From the NCBI RefSeq assembly GCF_003333305.1, contig NZ_QOLD01000095.1:1-64000 (forward strand): a stretch of DNA of 64,000 nt. The letters are read 5' to 3'. The position numbers were made by a program, and so were the translations under genes. Shown here one piece after another: positions 19,386 through 29,603 of this stretch. Every line of letters starts with the position of its first letter. Position 1 is the stretch's first letter. Below the pieces are notes generated by a model that saw only the letters and a list, made by a program, of their open reading frames with translations, was not told the origin of the DNA and did not search any database. Source of the DNA: Candidatus Colwellia aromaticivorans. Lineage in GTDB: Bacteria > Pseudomonadota > Gammaproteobacteria > Enterobacterales > Alteromonadaceae.

Positions 19386-19503
19386 ACTGTGGCTTTTCAT
19401 TGCTATTTAATCCAATTACGTCGTTAAAAGTGCTCATTGACTAACGTCAACTCCGTGCTTTTTCCTTGTACTTGAATTAAATTTCTGCGAAAAGCCTACA
19501 GCT
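19386..19503. repeat. Imperfect inverted repeat between mreB and mreC
   Basis: CTGTGGCTTTTC near the left end matches the reverse complement of GAAAAGCCTACAG near the right end (one extra base), about 95 bases apart. Just downstream (19539-19570) is a run of near-repeats of AACTCGTAACTC. I cannot assign a function; the layout resembles the other small palindromic elements of this window. Confidence 0.5.
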
Positions 19504-19575
19504 TAGAACATTTATTTTATATGGTATAAAAGCCAAAACTCATAACTAGAAACTCGCAACTCGTAACTCTTTTAT

Positions 19576-20475
19576 ATGAACCCAATTTTTAAACATGGTC
19601 CATCCCCACAGCACCGACTTGTCTTGGTGCTGTTTTGTTCTGCCTTATTGATTTTTTTCGATCATAAAATGGCTAGCTTTGAATCAGTACGTGGTTATTT
19701 GCAATCGTTAGTAAGTCCATTGCAATATTTGGCTAATACCCCAAAGCAGTTCATGACATGGGCATCGACAAATCTTACTACCCGTGGACAGTTAATGACT
19801 GAAAATCAACAATATCGTTTAAATGAACTTGATTTTCACGAAGAAGCTATGCAGCTTGTTATCCTAAAGCAAGAAAATGCCCGGTTACGTTCTTTACTTT
19901 CTTCGCCTTTGCGCAGTGAAATAAAAAAAATGGTGGCAGAAGTTATATCGGTTGATAGTGACCCCTACAGCCTTCAAATAGTTATTAACCGCGGTGCTGG
20001 CGATGGTGTTTATGAAGGACAGCCTGTGCTTGATTCTGTTGGTATTGTTGGACAGATATTGCACGTAGGACAAACGAGTTCTCGGGTGATATTAATTACG
20101 GATATATCACATGCTGTCCCCGTTAGAGTTCAGCGTAATGGCTTAAGATTATTAGCCTCTGGAAGTGGCCAAATAGATCGATTAATTCATAATTTTGTTC
20201 CACAAAGTGCTGATATAAAAACAGGTGATTTATTGGTTACCTCAGGCTTAGGTGGCAAATATCCAGAAGGTTATCCTGTGGCTAAAGTTTCCTTTGTTAG
20301 TAACAATGAGTCTAGAGAGTTTGTTCGAGTATTTAGTACACCAGCTGCTCAAATTGATCGGTTACGATATTTATTATTATTATCAGAAAAAGAACCTCAA
20401 AATATTTTTGCTCCTAAAACGCATGGAAAAAACTCATCAACAAGTGACAAAGTTCAAGCAAAGGTTGCTAATTAA
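19576..20475 (+). CDS. mreC: Rod shape-determining protein MreC
   Basis: A 299-residue inner-membrane protein: a short cytoplasmic N-terminus, one membrane helix (LVLVLFCSALLIFFDHKM, about 16-33), a coiled coil (about 68-108) and a periplasmic double beta-barrel with VISVDSDPYSLQIVINRGAG, VLDSVGIVGQILHVGQTSSR and GLRLLASGSGQIDRL. It links MreB to the elongasome enzymes. Its stop overlaps the mreD start (TAATG). Confidence 0.96.
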   Translation: MNPIFKHGPSPQHRLVLVLFCSALLIFFDHKMASFESVRGYLQSLVSPLQYLANTPKQFMTWASTNLTTRGQLMTENQQYRLNELDFHEEAMQLVILKQENARLRSLLSSPLRSEIKKMVAEVISVDSDPYSLQIVINRGAGDGVYEGQPVLDSVGIVGQILHVGQTSSRVILITDISHAVPVRVQRNGLRLLASGSGQIDRLIHNFVPQSADIKTGDLLVTSGLGGKYPEGYPVAKVSFVSNNESREFVRVFSTPAAQIDRLRYLLLLSEKEPQNIFAPKTHGKNSSTSDKVQAKVAN

Positions 20476-20954
20476 TGTTTGCTCATAACGGTGTTATTAT
20501 TCTTTTCACGTTATTGATTGCTTTAATGGCAAGCATAATGCCGATGCCATTAAGTGCTGATGCATTTCGCCCTGATTGGGTGCTTATTGTTTTAATGTAT
20601 TGGTGTATGGCGCTGCCAGGGCGAGTGAATATTATCACTGCATGGGTAATGGGGTTTTTATTGGATGTGCTTTTGGGGTCAGTGTTAGGTGTCCACGCTG
20701 CAGCCATGGCAATGTCAATCTATATTATTGTAGAAAATCATCAAAAAATACGTAACTTTTCTATTTGGCAACAAGCATTGATCACGGGTGTATTAGCTGC
20801 TTTGTATCATTTAGTGGTTTTTTGGTTGCAGCGTTTTTTAATCGATGTCGTTTTTCTGCCCAATTACTTATATCCCGTGATAACAACCATTGTTTTATGG
20901 CCTTGGGTGTTTTATTTATTACGCAAAGTACGCCGAAATTTTTCTATCAAATAA
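20475..20954 (+). CDS. mreD: Rod shape-determining protein MreD
   Basis: A 159-residue polytopic membrane protein with five or six helices and the family motif PDWVLIVLMYWCMALPGRVN. Length and gene order are normal. It is translationally coupled to mreC and followed after 13 bases by maf. Confidence 0.95.
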   Translation: MFAHNGVIILFTLLIALMASIMPMPLSADAFRPDWVLIVLMYWCMALPGRVNIITAWVMGFLLDVLLGSVLGVHAAAMAMSIYIIVENHQKIRNFSIWQQALITGVLAALYHLVVFWLQRFLIDVVFLPNYLYPVITTIVLWPWVFYLLRKVRRNFSIK

Positions 20955-20967
20955 GTCGGGAATATAA

Positions 20968-21603
20968 ATGATGAAACAACTTATTCTTGCTTCGCAGTCA
21001 CCAAGACGAAAAACGCTCTTAGGGCAATTAGGATATCAATTTAGCACGTTAGTGGCAGACATTGATGAATCAGTATGTGATCATGAAAATGCTAAAGATT
21101 ATGTATTGCGACTCGCTCAAGAAAAAGCGCTTACTATTTTTCATACCTTAGCGCACGACCAACAAAAGCAATCGTTAGTACTAGGCGCAGATACTTGTGT
21201 AGTTATTGATGGCAACATATTAGGTAAACCAGCAAATGAAGCCGAATGTATTGAAACATTATTACGCCTTGAAAATAAACAACATCAAGTGTTCACCGCT
21301 ATTGCTGTAGCGGGCTATGAAGCAGTAGATAAAACTGATTTACGTAGTAAGATAATTGAGACTCAAGTAGGTTTTAAAGCATTAACGTTAAGTGAAATTA
21401 AACGCTATTGGCAAACAGGTGAACCCTGTGACAAAGCTGGTTCATATGCCATTCAAGGAATAGGTGGGCAATTTGTAACTACAATAAATGGTAGTTATTC
21501 TGCAGTGGTTGGTTTGCCTTTATATGAAACTGCACTGTTATTAGCTAATTCAGGTTTACCAACTACTATTCAATATAATGGTACTAATACCAGTACGCTA
21601 TGA
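20968..21603 (+). CDS. maf: Maf-family nucleoside triphosphate pyrophosphatase
   Basis: A 211-residue Maf protein. Family signatures are LILASQSPRRKTLLGQLG at the N-terminus, VLGADTCVVIDG with the catalytic aspartate, LGKP, and DKAGSYAIQGIGGQFVTTIN. It hydrolyses dTTP/UTP or modified nucleotides in the cytoplasm and is linked to septum inhibition when overproduced. The mreBCD-maf-rng order is conserved in gammaproteobacteria, and rng follows after 24 bases. Confidence 0.95.
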   Translation: MMKQLILASQSPRRKTLLGQLGYQFSTLVADIDESVCDHENAKDYVLRLAQEKALTIFHTLAHDQQKQSLVLGADTCVVIDGNILGKPANEAECIETLLRLENKQHQVFTAIAVAGYEAVDKTDLRSKIIETQVGFKALTLSEIKRYWQTGEPCDKAGSYAIQGIGGQFVTTINGSYSAVVGLPLYETALLLANSGLPTTIQYNGTNTSTL

Positions 21604-21627
21604 AAAATAGTAAGGATATAAAGCAAT

Positions 21628-23085
21628 ATGAGCAGTGAATTATTAATCAATGTAACGCCTAGTGAAACTCGGGTCGCTTTAATTGAGCATGGCTCTTTAC
21701 AAGAAGTTCATATTGAGCGTGAAGCCAAACGTGGCATTGTAGGGAACATCTATTTAGGCAAAGTTATTCGAGTATTACCGGGTATGCAAGCTGCTTTTAT
21801 TGATATTGGTTTAGATAAAGCTGCTTTTCTCCATGCATCAGACATTAATTCGAAACTCATTTTAAAAGAGGAAACGAAGCAAGTTCCTGATATTCGTGCT
21901 TTAGTCCACGAAGGCCAACATATTATGGTACAAGTGGTGAAAGACCCACTTGGTTCAAAAGGTGCACGTTTAACCACCGACATTACTATAGCCTCTCGTT
22001 ACTTAGTTTTAATGCCACATGCTACCCATGCCGGAATTTCTCAGCGTATTGAAGATGCACAAGAACGTAAACGTTTAAAAGAGATAGTTAGCCCTTATTG
22101 TGATGAGCATCAGGGCTTTATTGTTCGTACAGCAGGTGAAGGTGCAGATGAACAAGAACTTAAACACGATGCCGAGTTTTTACGCCGTGTTTGGAAAAAA
22201 GTACAAGAGCGTAAACAGCGTAAACAAGTCAATAAACCGTTATATCAAGATTTATCATTATCTTTGCGAGTATTGCGGGATTTTGTTGGCGTTGATTTTG
22301 AGCGTATTCGTATTGACTCTAAACTCACCTATGATCAATTAGTGATTTTTACCGAAGAATTTGTGCCAGAACTAACACAGGTAATGGAATACTATCCTGG
22401 TGAGCGACCTATTTTTGATTTGTTTTCAGTTGAGGTTGAAATACAGCGCGCCTTGCATCGTAAAATTGAATTAAAGTCGGGCGGTTATTTGATTATTGAT
22501 CAAACTGAAGCAATGACTACTATTGATATTAATACAGGTGCTTTTGTTGGTCATCGCAACCTTGAAGATACCATTTTTAGCACAAATGTTGAAGCAACCC
22601 AAGCGATTGCTCGACAGCTTAGGTTAAGAAATTTAGGCGGAATTATCATTGTTGATTTTATAGATATGCATGATGAAGATCATAAGCGCCGCGTGTTAAG
22701 TAGTTTAGACATGGCAATGTCTAAAGATAATGTTAAATTTAGTGTACAAGGTTTTTCTTCACTCGGCTTAGTAGAAATGACCCGCAAACGCACTCGGGAA
22801 AGTTTAGAGCATGTATTGTGTAGTGAATGCCCTATTTGTACTGGACGTGGTAATCTAAAAACGGTAGAAACTGTTTGTTTTGAAATATTGCGTGAAATTG
22901 TGCGAGTGAACCGTGCTCACGATGCAGATAATTTTATTGTTTATGCTTCATCTTCGGTCAGCGATTTTCTTGTCAATGATGAATTTCATAGCCTTGCTGA
23001 AGTTGAGGTGTTTATTGGAAAATCAATCAAAGTAAAAACAGAAACTATGTATTCTCAAGAGCAGTTTGATGTAGTGATGATGTAG
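21628..23085 (+). CDS. rng: Ribonuclease G
   Basis: A 485-residue RNase G, close to the 489 of E. coli. The S1 domain spans about 37-125 (GNIYLGKVIRVLPGMQAAFI, then DIGLDKAAFLHASDI). The catalytic aspartates lie in MTTIDINTGAFVG and GGIIIVDFIDM. The zinc-link motif is CSECPICTGRG. It is a single-strand endoribonuclease that matures the 16S rRNA 5' end and degrades some mRNAs. A hairpin overlaps its stop codon at 23080. Confidence 0.97.
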   Translation: MSSELLINVTPSETRVALIEHGSLQEVHIEREAKRGIVGNIYLGKVIRVLPGMQAAFIDIGLDKAAFLHASDINSKLILKEETKQVPDIRALVHEGQHIMVQVVKDPLGSKGARLTTDITIASRYLVLMPHATHAGISQRIEDAQERKRLKEIVSPYCDEHQGFIVRTAGEGADEQELKHDAEFLRRVWKKVQERKQRKQVNKPLYQDLSLSLRVLRDFVGVDFERIRIDSKLTYDQLVIFTEEFVPELTQVMEYYPGERPIFDLFSVEVEIQRALHRKIELKSGGYLIIDQTEAMTTIDINTGAFVGHRNLEDTIFSTNVEATQAIARQLRLRNLGGIIIVDFIDMHDEDHKRRVLSSLDMAMSKDNVKFSVQGFSSLGLVEMTRKRTRESLEHVLCSECPICTGRGNLKTVETVCFEILREIVRVNRAHDADNFIVYASSSVSDFLVNDEFHSLAEVEVFIGKSIKVKTETMYSQEQFDVVMM

Positions 23086-23102
23086 CGAAGCTACATGTTT
23101 TT
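23080..23102 (+). terminator. Hairpin over the rng stop codon
   Basis: ATGTAGC and GCTACAT form a perfect 7-bp stem with a GAA loop, followed by GTTTTTA. The rng TAG lies in the left arm. It may terminate or attenuate transcription into yhdP, or protect the rng 3' end. Confidence 0.6.
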
Positions 23103-23119
23103 AGGAAAAATGTATACAA

Positions 23120-26100
23120 ATGTCAATCGCAAGCGTCTCTAATCGTTGGTTAAACCGTCTTTATAAGATACTCGCTATTATGCTGGTATGCTTGGCGGTG
23201 CTCATTAGTGCTTTCCGTTTGTTATTACCTTATGTTGAACATTATCGTCAAGACTTTCAAAATTATATAAATAATAACAATCAAACAAATTTTGTTATTG
23301 GTGGTTTAGGTATGAGTTGGCGAGGCTCTGGCCCAACATTAATTGCTAATAAAGTAACCCTAATTGATACTGAAGATGCTCATATCACTATTGAACATAT
23401 AGAGATACAAGTCGATTTTTGGGAAACAATAATGACTCAGCAATTAATTTCAAGTAATTTGATTTTAGAGGGTGCGATAGTCAATGTTGATCAACGGGCG
23501 TGGAATTCGCAAGATAACAACAATATCAATTCACCACAGAAAAAATCTATCACGAAAATAAATGAACAATCGAGTGATTTTCAGGAAATATCAAATATTT
23601 TTTTGAATCGAATTAATCGATTCTCCTTACGAAATAGTCAAATATCAATCCATAATGATACGATTGAACGTAGTTTTCATATTAATAATTTACATTGGCT
23701 AAATGATGCCGCTAGACATCAAGCACAAGGTAATATCATTGTTAACGAGTTAAGTAGTAACAATCTTAGTTTACAGGTAGATATTAGTGGCACCTCATTT
23801 GATGACTTAAAAGGTTCAATTTATGTTGAAGCCAATCATCTTGATATTACCCCTTGGCTTGATAGTGTTTTAGTGCTTGATAATGATAACACTAAAGCGG
23901 ATATTGGTTTTTCTGCTTGGTTAAAAGTTAAAGCGGGTAGCATTGATCGCCTACAGGTTGCTTTGCATGAAAATCAGATCAGTTGGCAAGCCGCAGGTAA
24001 AGAGCATAAATTAGCATTAAGTGAAGGGCAGCTATTATTAGTTAAAGGTAAACAACCAGAAAGCTTTAAACTTTTTAGTACGCCGTTCTTATTGCAATTT
24101 AACAAACAAGAAAAACAAGAATATATTGTACAACTAAATAAAACAGCAGATGATTTTTCAGTTTATTTATCTGCTTTTGACCTCTCGTTAATTAGTCAAG
24201 TATCACCATTATTTATCAGTGAACAAGGGGGACGTGACCTTTTATCTGAATTAGCTATTCGTGGTCAGGCAAATGAAATATATTTCAAAAAAACAGCTGG
24301 TGGAATAAAAGCATTAGCAAGCTTCACAGACACATCAACTCAGTATAGCCAAGCTATTCCTGGCATAAAGAACCTATCAGGCCAATTAAGTTATACCCAG
24401 GAAAACTTGCATCTTAAATTAGCAGCAACACAAGGTGCTTTAGACTTTAACCAACACTTTATTGCGCCCATCCCTTACCAAACACTTAATGCTAGTGTTG
24501 ATTTATCTTTTGTTGAGCAAGGCTGGCAATTGGAGGTTAATGATATAGCGTTAAGCTCAAATGAATTAAACTTAACAGCTGATTTAGCGATAGAATCGCT
24601 TAAAAACACTGATATCAGTATGTCATTATTGGCGAATATTACCGAAGTCAATGTGAGTGAAATAGGACATTATTACCCATTAACTTCGATGAGCAGTGAT
24701 TTAGTTGATTATCTTAATAATGCGTTAATTGGCGGAAAAGCGACGCAAGCACAAGTCTTATTAAATGGACCGTTAGCTAGTTTTCCTTTTAACAATAATG
24801 AGGGCATCTTTGTTGTCGATGCAGAACTTGAAGACGCTACATTTAAATTTGATGAGCAGTGGCCGGCAATAACAACCTTTTCAGCAAACTTAAATTTTAC
24901 TAATAACAGCATGCTAATTACTGGCCGTTCAGGAAGTTTAGTCGGTCTTGATGTAAATGGTGTGCAAGCAGCTATTGATGATTTAGCTAACGAGCGAATA
25001 CTCGTGTTAGATACATTAATTAAGCCATCTCCTGCGATTATGGTTACAGACTTAATGACGCAAAGTCCATTGAAAGAGAGTGTTGGCACTGTTTTAGAGC
25101 AATTACAAGTGAGTGGCGATATTAATGGAGAGTTCCATTTAAACTTACCACTGAATGCTACGGAAAAAGTGCTTGCGAGTGGATTAATTAACTTTGTTGA
25201 TAATAACATTGCCCTGCAAACACCTCAGATGAATTTTAGTCAAGTAACTGGCCAGTTGAGCTTTGAGAATGAAAAGATAACGACTAAGGATTTATCCGTA
25301 AACTGGCAAGGTTTGCCGTTGAAATTAGCAATAAAGGGGATGGATAAAGCCGATTATTACGATACCAATATTGCTATAACAGCTGATTGGCAGCCTGATG
25401 CTTGGATACAACATATCCCACCGCGTTTGAAAAAATATTTTGATGGTCAATTACAGTTTCAAGGTGATTTATCATTATTTCAACATCATAATGGTGGTTT
25501 TTCATATCAATTTAATATTGACTCAAACTTACAACAGATACAGCTTGAGCTCCCACAACCATACAATAAAGTTCAGCAAATAAAAGTACCATTGAAAATT
25601 GCTGTAGCGGGCCAGTTAGAGCAATCAACTTTTAATGCCTTTTATGGCGATCAATTAAGATTTTTTGGTGTGTTAGAGCATGATGCTAGTCATTTTTCTC
25701 GTGCTCATCTTGTATTAGGTAATGAACAAATGCTTTTACCTACAGATGGCTTTCATATCACCACTAAACTTGCACAAGCAGATTTTAATGTCTGGCAACC
25801 TTTGATCAGCGATATTATTGATACTGTTTCTGCCGTTGATGAGCCTATAAATGATAAAGGGCTTGTAGAATACTCTCCTTCTTTGTTTTCAACACCTGAA
25901 CGTATTCGAGGAACCATCACGCAATTAGAGCTTTTAGGGCAAACATTAAATAATGTTTCTTTCAACTTATTAGATAAAACGCACTGGTGGCTATTACAGC
26001 TCAATGCTAAAGAAACTCGTAGTAGAATTAAATTTTATCCTGATTGGTTAGAGCAGGGGGTTGATATTAATGCTGATTTCATTCATTTAACCACTGAGGT

Positions 26101-27181
26101 TGAGAATAAGATAGCGACAGATACTCAAGAGATTATTGCTTCGTCAGATGATAGTATCTTTGATAATATGCCAAAAATTAATTTGCATTGTGACCGCTGT
26201 CAAATTGATGAATTAAATTTAGGACAAGTTAACTTATCTTTAACGCGCCGTGGGAAAGATGTTATTGAAATTGAGCATTTCAATGGTAAACGTGAACAAG
26301 CTCAATTTAGTGTATCAGGGCAATGGCAAAAAAATGACAAAGTAAATATTACTAACGTTACAGGTGAGTTAGCGTTAAAAGATATTGAATATGAATTAGA
26401 GCAATTAGGTTACGGATCCATCATTCGTGATAGTGGTGGTAAATTAAACGTTGATGTTAACTGGCAAGGTGGTCCGCATGACTTTAGCTTTACAAAGCTT
26501 AATGGTGAGCTTAATGCCAGAATTGATGATGGCTATTTAGCGGAAGTTAGTGACAAAGCACGTATCTTTTCAGTATTAAGTTTGCAGTCTATCGTGAGAA
26601 AGTTAACCTTAGATTTTCGAGATATATTTAGTGACGGTATGTTTTATCAAGAAATTAAAGGTGATTATAGTCTAGAAGAAGGGGTGTTATACACAGATAA
26701 TACCCGTATGAACGGTACGGCAGGTAATTTATATATTAAAGGCAATACCAGCTTTGCTACGAATATCCTTGATTATAAAATGTCGTATAAACCAAATCTC
26801 ACTTCAAGTTTGCCAGTATTGGCTTGGATCGCGACACTCAATCCAGTGGTTTTTTTAGCCGGAGTTGCTATTGATCAGGTTATAACTTCTCAAGTTGTTT
26901 CTGAATTTAATTTTGAGCTTACCGGCAATGCTAGCGAACCTAACTTTAGAGAAGTTAATCGTAAAAGCAGAGATGTGAGTGTTGGTCGCTCTACGCCACC
27001 AACGTTTGTTGATAATACTAAAAAAAACAATACTGAAAAAAACAATACTGAAGAAATAGATGACTTTGAGAAAAAAATGTTTGAGCAGTATTCACCACCT
27101 TTACAATATAATAAGCCTAAAGCAGATGAACAGGATTTTCTAAAACCAAGTACTCATCAAGGTGAACAAAACAATGGTTAA
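23120..27181 (+). CDS. yhdP: YhdP, AsmA-like envelope protein
   Basis: A 1353-residue protein of the YhdP/TIGR02099 family. One N-terminal membrane helix (ILAIMLVCLAVLISAFRLLL, about 19-38) anchors a very long periplasmic beta-groove. The conserved C-terminal part includes GKLNVDVNWQGGPHDFSF, IVRKLTLDFRDIFSDGMFYQ, and the membrane-proximal ATLNPVVFLAGVAIDQVITS. YhdP, TamB and YdbH move phospholipid from inner to outer membrane. The tail has short KKNNTEKNNTEE repeats and is variable. The end overlaps the nitrilase gene. Confidence 0.95.
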   Translation: MSIASVSNRWLNRLYKILAIMLVCLAVLISAFRLLLPYVEHYRQDFQNYINNNNQTNFVIGGLGMSWRGSGPTLIANKVTLIDTEDAHITIEHIEIQVDFWETIMTQQLISSNLILEGAIVNVDQRAWNSQDNNNINSPQKKSITKINEQSSDFQEISNIFLNRINRFSLRNSQISIHNDTIERSFHINNLHWLNDAARHQAQGNIIVNELSSNNLSLQVDISGTSFDDLKGSIYVEANHLDITPWLDSVLVLDNDNTKADIGFSAWLKVKAGSIDRLQVALHENQISWQAAGKEHKLALSEGQLLLVKGKQPESFKLFSTPFLLQFNKQEKQEYIVQLNKTADDFSVYLSAFDLSLISQVSPLFISEQGGRDLLSELAIRGQANEIYFKKTAGGIKALASFTDTSTQYSQAIPGIKNLSGQLSYTQENLHLKLAATQGALDFNQHFIAPIPYQTLNASVDLSFVEQGWQLEVNDIALSSNELNLTADLAIESLKNTDISMSLLANITEVNVSEIGHYYPLTSMSSDLVDYLNNALIGGKATQAQVLLNGPLASFPFNNNEGIFVVDAELEDATFKFDEQWPAITTFSANLNFTNNSMLITGRSGSLVGLDVNGVQAAIDDLANERILVLDTLIKPSPAIMVTDLMTQSPLKESVGTVLEQLQVSGDINGEFHLNLPLNATEKVLASGLINFVDNNIALQTPQMNFSQVTGQLSFENEKITTKDLSVNWQGLPLKLAIKGMDKADYYDTNIAITADWQPDAWIQHIPPRLKKYFDGQLQFQGDLSLFQHHNGGFSYQFNIDSNLQQIQLELPQPYNKVQQIKVPLKIAVAGQLEQSTFNAFYGDQLRFFGVLEHDASHFSRAHLVLGNEQMLLPTDGFHITTKLAQADFNVWQPLISDIIDTVSAVDEPINDKGLVEYSPSLFSTPERIRGTITQLELLGQTLNNVSFNLLDKTHWWLLQLNAKETRSRIKFYPDWLEQGVDINADFIHLTTEVENKIATDTQEIIASSDDSIFDNMPKINLHCDRCQIDELNLGQVNLSLTRRGKDVIEIEHFNGKREQAQFSVSGQWQKNDKVNITNVTGELALKDIEYELEQLGYGSIIRDSGGKLNVDVNWQGGPHDFSFTKLNGELNARIDDGYLAEVSDKARIFSVLSLQSIVRKLTLDFRDIFSDGMFYQEIKGDYSLEEGVLYTDNTRMNGTAGNLYIKGNTSFATNILDYKMSYKPNLTSSLPVLAWIATLNPVVFLAGVAIDQVITSQVVSEFNFELTGNASEPNFREVNRKSRDVSVGRSTPPTFVDNTKKNNTEKNNTEEIDDFEKKMFEQYSPPLQYNKPKADEQDFLKPSTHQGEQNNG

Positions 27182-28016
27182 ACTCAGCGCTATTCAACTT
27201 AATTCTACGCCAAATGTTGAGCAAAATATTGATGCTATTGCTAAGCAGTTGGCAAGGTTAACGCAAACATCAAACAGTGCTAATGTTGAGCATATTGTTG
27301 TGCTGCCAGAGTGTTGTTTGTTTTTTGGTGCTAGTGATCAGGCGCAGTTATCATTAGCTCAGCAATCAAAAAGTAGTTCAAAAGGTAATAATGAACTGCA
27401 GCTATCCTTAAGTCAGTTAGCCAAGCAATATAAAGTTACCCTTATAGGCGGAACCATTCCTATAGTCACTGAAGGTGGGGATAAGTTTACTAATACCTGC
27501 TGTGCTTATAATTCACTCGGTGAACTTATAACTAGTTATGATAAAATTCATTTGTTTGATGTGAATGTCGCAGATAGTGAAAAAACTTATTATGAATCCC
27601 GTTATACTCAAGCTGGCAATAAGGCTTGTATAGCAAAAACACCATTAGCGAATATTGGGTTGTCGGTATGTTTTGATATTCGTTTTCCATTATTGTATCA
27701 AAAGCTTAGAGAGTTAGGGGCGGATATTATCACCGTGCCTAGTGCCTTCACTCGTGTAACAGGTAAAGTACATTGGCAAGCACTGTTGCAAGTAAGAGCT
27801 ATTGAAAACCAAGTTTATATTATTGCTGCGGGACAAGAAGGTGTGCATGCTAACGGTCGAGAAACATGGGGGCATTCAATGATCATAAGCCCTTGGGGTG
27901 AAATATTGACCTGCCTTGAGCAAGGTGAAGGAATAGTTACATGTGATTATATTCCCTCAGAAATACAGAGAATACGAACAAGTATGCCATTAATACCAAA
28001 TGAAATAATGAATTAG
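27174..28016 (+). CDS. Carbon-nitrogen hydrolase (Nit-family amidase)
   Basis: A nitrilase-superfamily protein of 280 residues. The Glu-Lys-Cys triad is visible in VLPECCLFFG, YDKIHLFDV and GLSVCFDIRFP. The KIHLFDV and CFDIRFPLLYQKLRELGA sequences are typical of the Nit1/Nit2 branch, which repairs deaminated glutathione or acts as an omega-amidase. I start at ATG 27174, which overlaps the yhdP stop; an in-frame GTG at 27162 is an alternative. The yhdP-nit-tldD order recurs in gammaproteobacteria. Its stop codon lies in a long hairpin. Confidence 0.92.
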   Translation: MVKLSAIQLNSTPNVEQNIDAIAKQLARLTQTSNSANVEHIVVLPECCLFFGASDQAQLSLAQQSKSSSKGNNELQLSLSQLAKQYKVTLIGGTIPIVTEGGDKFTNTCCAYNSLGELITSYDKIHLFDVNVADSEKTYYESRYTQAGNKACIAKTPLANIGLSVCFDIRFPLLYQKLRELGADIITVPSAFTRVTGKVHWQALLQVRAIENQVYIIAAGQEGVHANGRETWGHSMIISPWGEILTCLEQGEGIVTCDYIPSEIQRIRTSMPLIPNEIMN

Positions 28017-28050
28017 TCAATTCATTATTTCATTTGGTATAAGGCATACT
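27981..28050. repeat. 70-bp long inverted repeat over the nitrilase-gene stop codon
   Basis: The two 22-base arms at 27993-28014 and 28019-28040 are perfect complements around a 4-nt loop (AGTC). A second pair outside them (AGTATGCC at 27981 and GGCATACT at 28043) is also perfect. The element covers the last twelve codons and the stop. The arms end in ATACCAAAT/ATTTGGTAT, resembling the ends of the 159-bp repeats. It lacks a T-run, so it is more likely a mobile palindrome or mRNA-end stabiliser than a classic terminator. Confidence 0.85.
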
Positions 28051-28079
28051 TTAATATCCAATTAAAAATCGAGTTTTAA

Positions 28080-29534
28080 ATGAATAATGTTGAGCAAGCC
28101 CTGTTAGCTGATAGCCACATCGATGATGCTATTTTATCTAAAACATTAAATAGCATGATGGGGAGACAAGTAAATTTTGCAGATTTATATTTTCAGTCTA
28201 GCCAACATGAATCTTGGATGCTTGAAGATGGCATTGTTAAAGAAGGCTCATATAACATGGAGCGAGGCGTTGGCGTACGTGCAATATCTGGCGAAAAAAC
28301 AGGTTTTGCTTATTCTGATGATATTTCTCCATTTGCGCTTCAACAAGCGGCAGATGCTGCCAAAGGTATAGCTGACAGTGGCAAAGGTGCACAAGTTAAG
28401 GCATTTAAACGCCAGTCACCAATTAAAATTTATCAAACAGTTGAACCACTTGGTAGCTTAACACAAGAACAAAAAATTGATTTGTTACATCAAGTTGAAG
28501 CACACGCTAGACAAATAGACAGCCGAGTCAGTCAGGTTATTGTAAGCTTATCTGGTGTGTATGAAAAAATATTGGTCGCTGCGAGCGATGGTACCTATGG
28601 TACTGATATCCGTCCTTTAGTGCGATTGAACTGTTCAGTATTAGTGGAAGAAAACGGTAAGCGTGAACGTGCAAGTGGCGGCGGCGGCGCGAGAACGGAC
28701 TATAGCTATTTCTTTGAATCAGAAAGTAATGGTTCTGGGCAAGGAAAAGCTCGTTATTTAACGTATGCTGAAGAAGCGGTGCGTCAAGCCTTAGTTAATT
28801 TAGTTGCCATTGATGCGCCGGCAGGAACTTTTCCGGTAGTACTTGGTGCCGGTTGGCCTGGCGTGCTATTACATGAGGCGGTTGGTCATGGTTTAGAGGG
28901 AGACTTTAATCGTAAAGGTTCTTCGGCTTTTTCAGGAAAAATCGGTCAACAAGTTACCTCAACACTTTGCACTATTGTTGATGATGGTACTTTGGAAAAT
29001 CGTCGAGGCTCGGTAAGTATTGATGATGAAGGAACACCGGGACAATATAATACATTGATTGAAAAAGGTATTTTAAAGGGCTACATGCAAGATAAGCACA
29101 ACGCGGAATTAATGGGCGTTAAACCAACAGGTAATGGTCGTCGTGAATCTTATGCTCATTTGCCTATGCCGCGTATGACCAATACTTATATGCTTGCAGG
29201 AGAGTCTAGCCCTGAAGATATCATTAAATCAGTGAAGAAAGGCATTTATGCGCCAAACTTTGCTGGCGGGCAAGTAGATATTACGTCGGGTAAATTTGTT
29301 TTTACTAGTTCAGAAGCTTATTTAATTGAAGATGGCGAGATTACTACACCAATTAAAGGTGCTACATTAATTGGTAGCGGTCCTGAGGCAATGAAAAAAG
29401 TCTCTATGGTAGGGAATGACCTTAAATTAGATGCGGGTGTTGGTGTGTGTGGTAAAGATGGCCAAAGCGTACCAGTAGGTGTTGGTCAGCCTACATTAAA
29501 AATTGATGAAATGACTATTGGCGGAACACAATAG
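28080..29534 (+). CDS. tldD: Metalloprotease subunit TldD
   Basis: A 484-residue TldD. The zinc motif [11 protein letters not shown] (HExxxH, near residue 263) is intact, as are the N-terminal region [14 protein letters not shown] and the C-terminal [17 protein letters not shown]. With TldE/PmbA it forms a heterodimeric protease that processes microcin B17, degrades CcdA, and trims peptides. The partner pmbA lies at 30225, with darP between on the other strand. Confidence 0.97.
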   Translation: MNNVEQALLADSHIDDAILSKTLNSMMGRQVNFADLYFQSSQHESWMLEDGIVKEGSYNMERGVGVRAISGEKTGFAYSDDISPFALQQAADAAKGIADSGKGAQVKAFKRQSPIKIYQTVEPLGSLTQEQKIDLLHQVEAHARQIDSRVSQVIVSLSGVYEKILVAASDGTYGTDIRPLVRLNCSVLVEENGKRERASGGGGARTDYSYFFESESNGSGQGKARYLTYAEEAVRQALVNLVAIDAPAGTFPVVLGAGWPGVLLHEAVGHGLEGDFNRKGSSAFSGKIGQQVTSTLCTIVDDGTLENRRGSVSIDDEGTPGQYNTLIEKGILKGYMQDKHNAELMGVKPTGNGRRESYAHLPMPRMTNTYMLAGESSPEDIIKSVKKGIYAPNFAGGQVDITSGKFVFTSSEAYLIEDGEITTPIKGATLIGSGPEAMKKVSMVGNDLKLDAGVGVCGKDGQSVPVGVGQPTLKIDEMTIGGTQ

Positions 29535-29538
29535 ACAC

Positions 29539-29603
29539 GTCCTTCGACAGGCTCAGGATGAACGGGAATGTCCGTCTGTCCTGAGTGCGAAGCAGCCGAA
29601 GGG
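29539..29603. repeat. CCTTCGAC-type repeat, inverted pair
   Basis: A head-to-head pair of the dispersed element: CCTTCGACAGGCTCAGGATG on the left and GTCCTGAGTGCGAAG followed by CAGCCGAAGG on the right. It fills the gap between the convergent tldD and darP stop codons and can fold into one hairpin, so it may serve as a two-way terminator. Confidence 0.85.
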
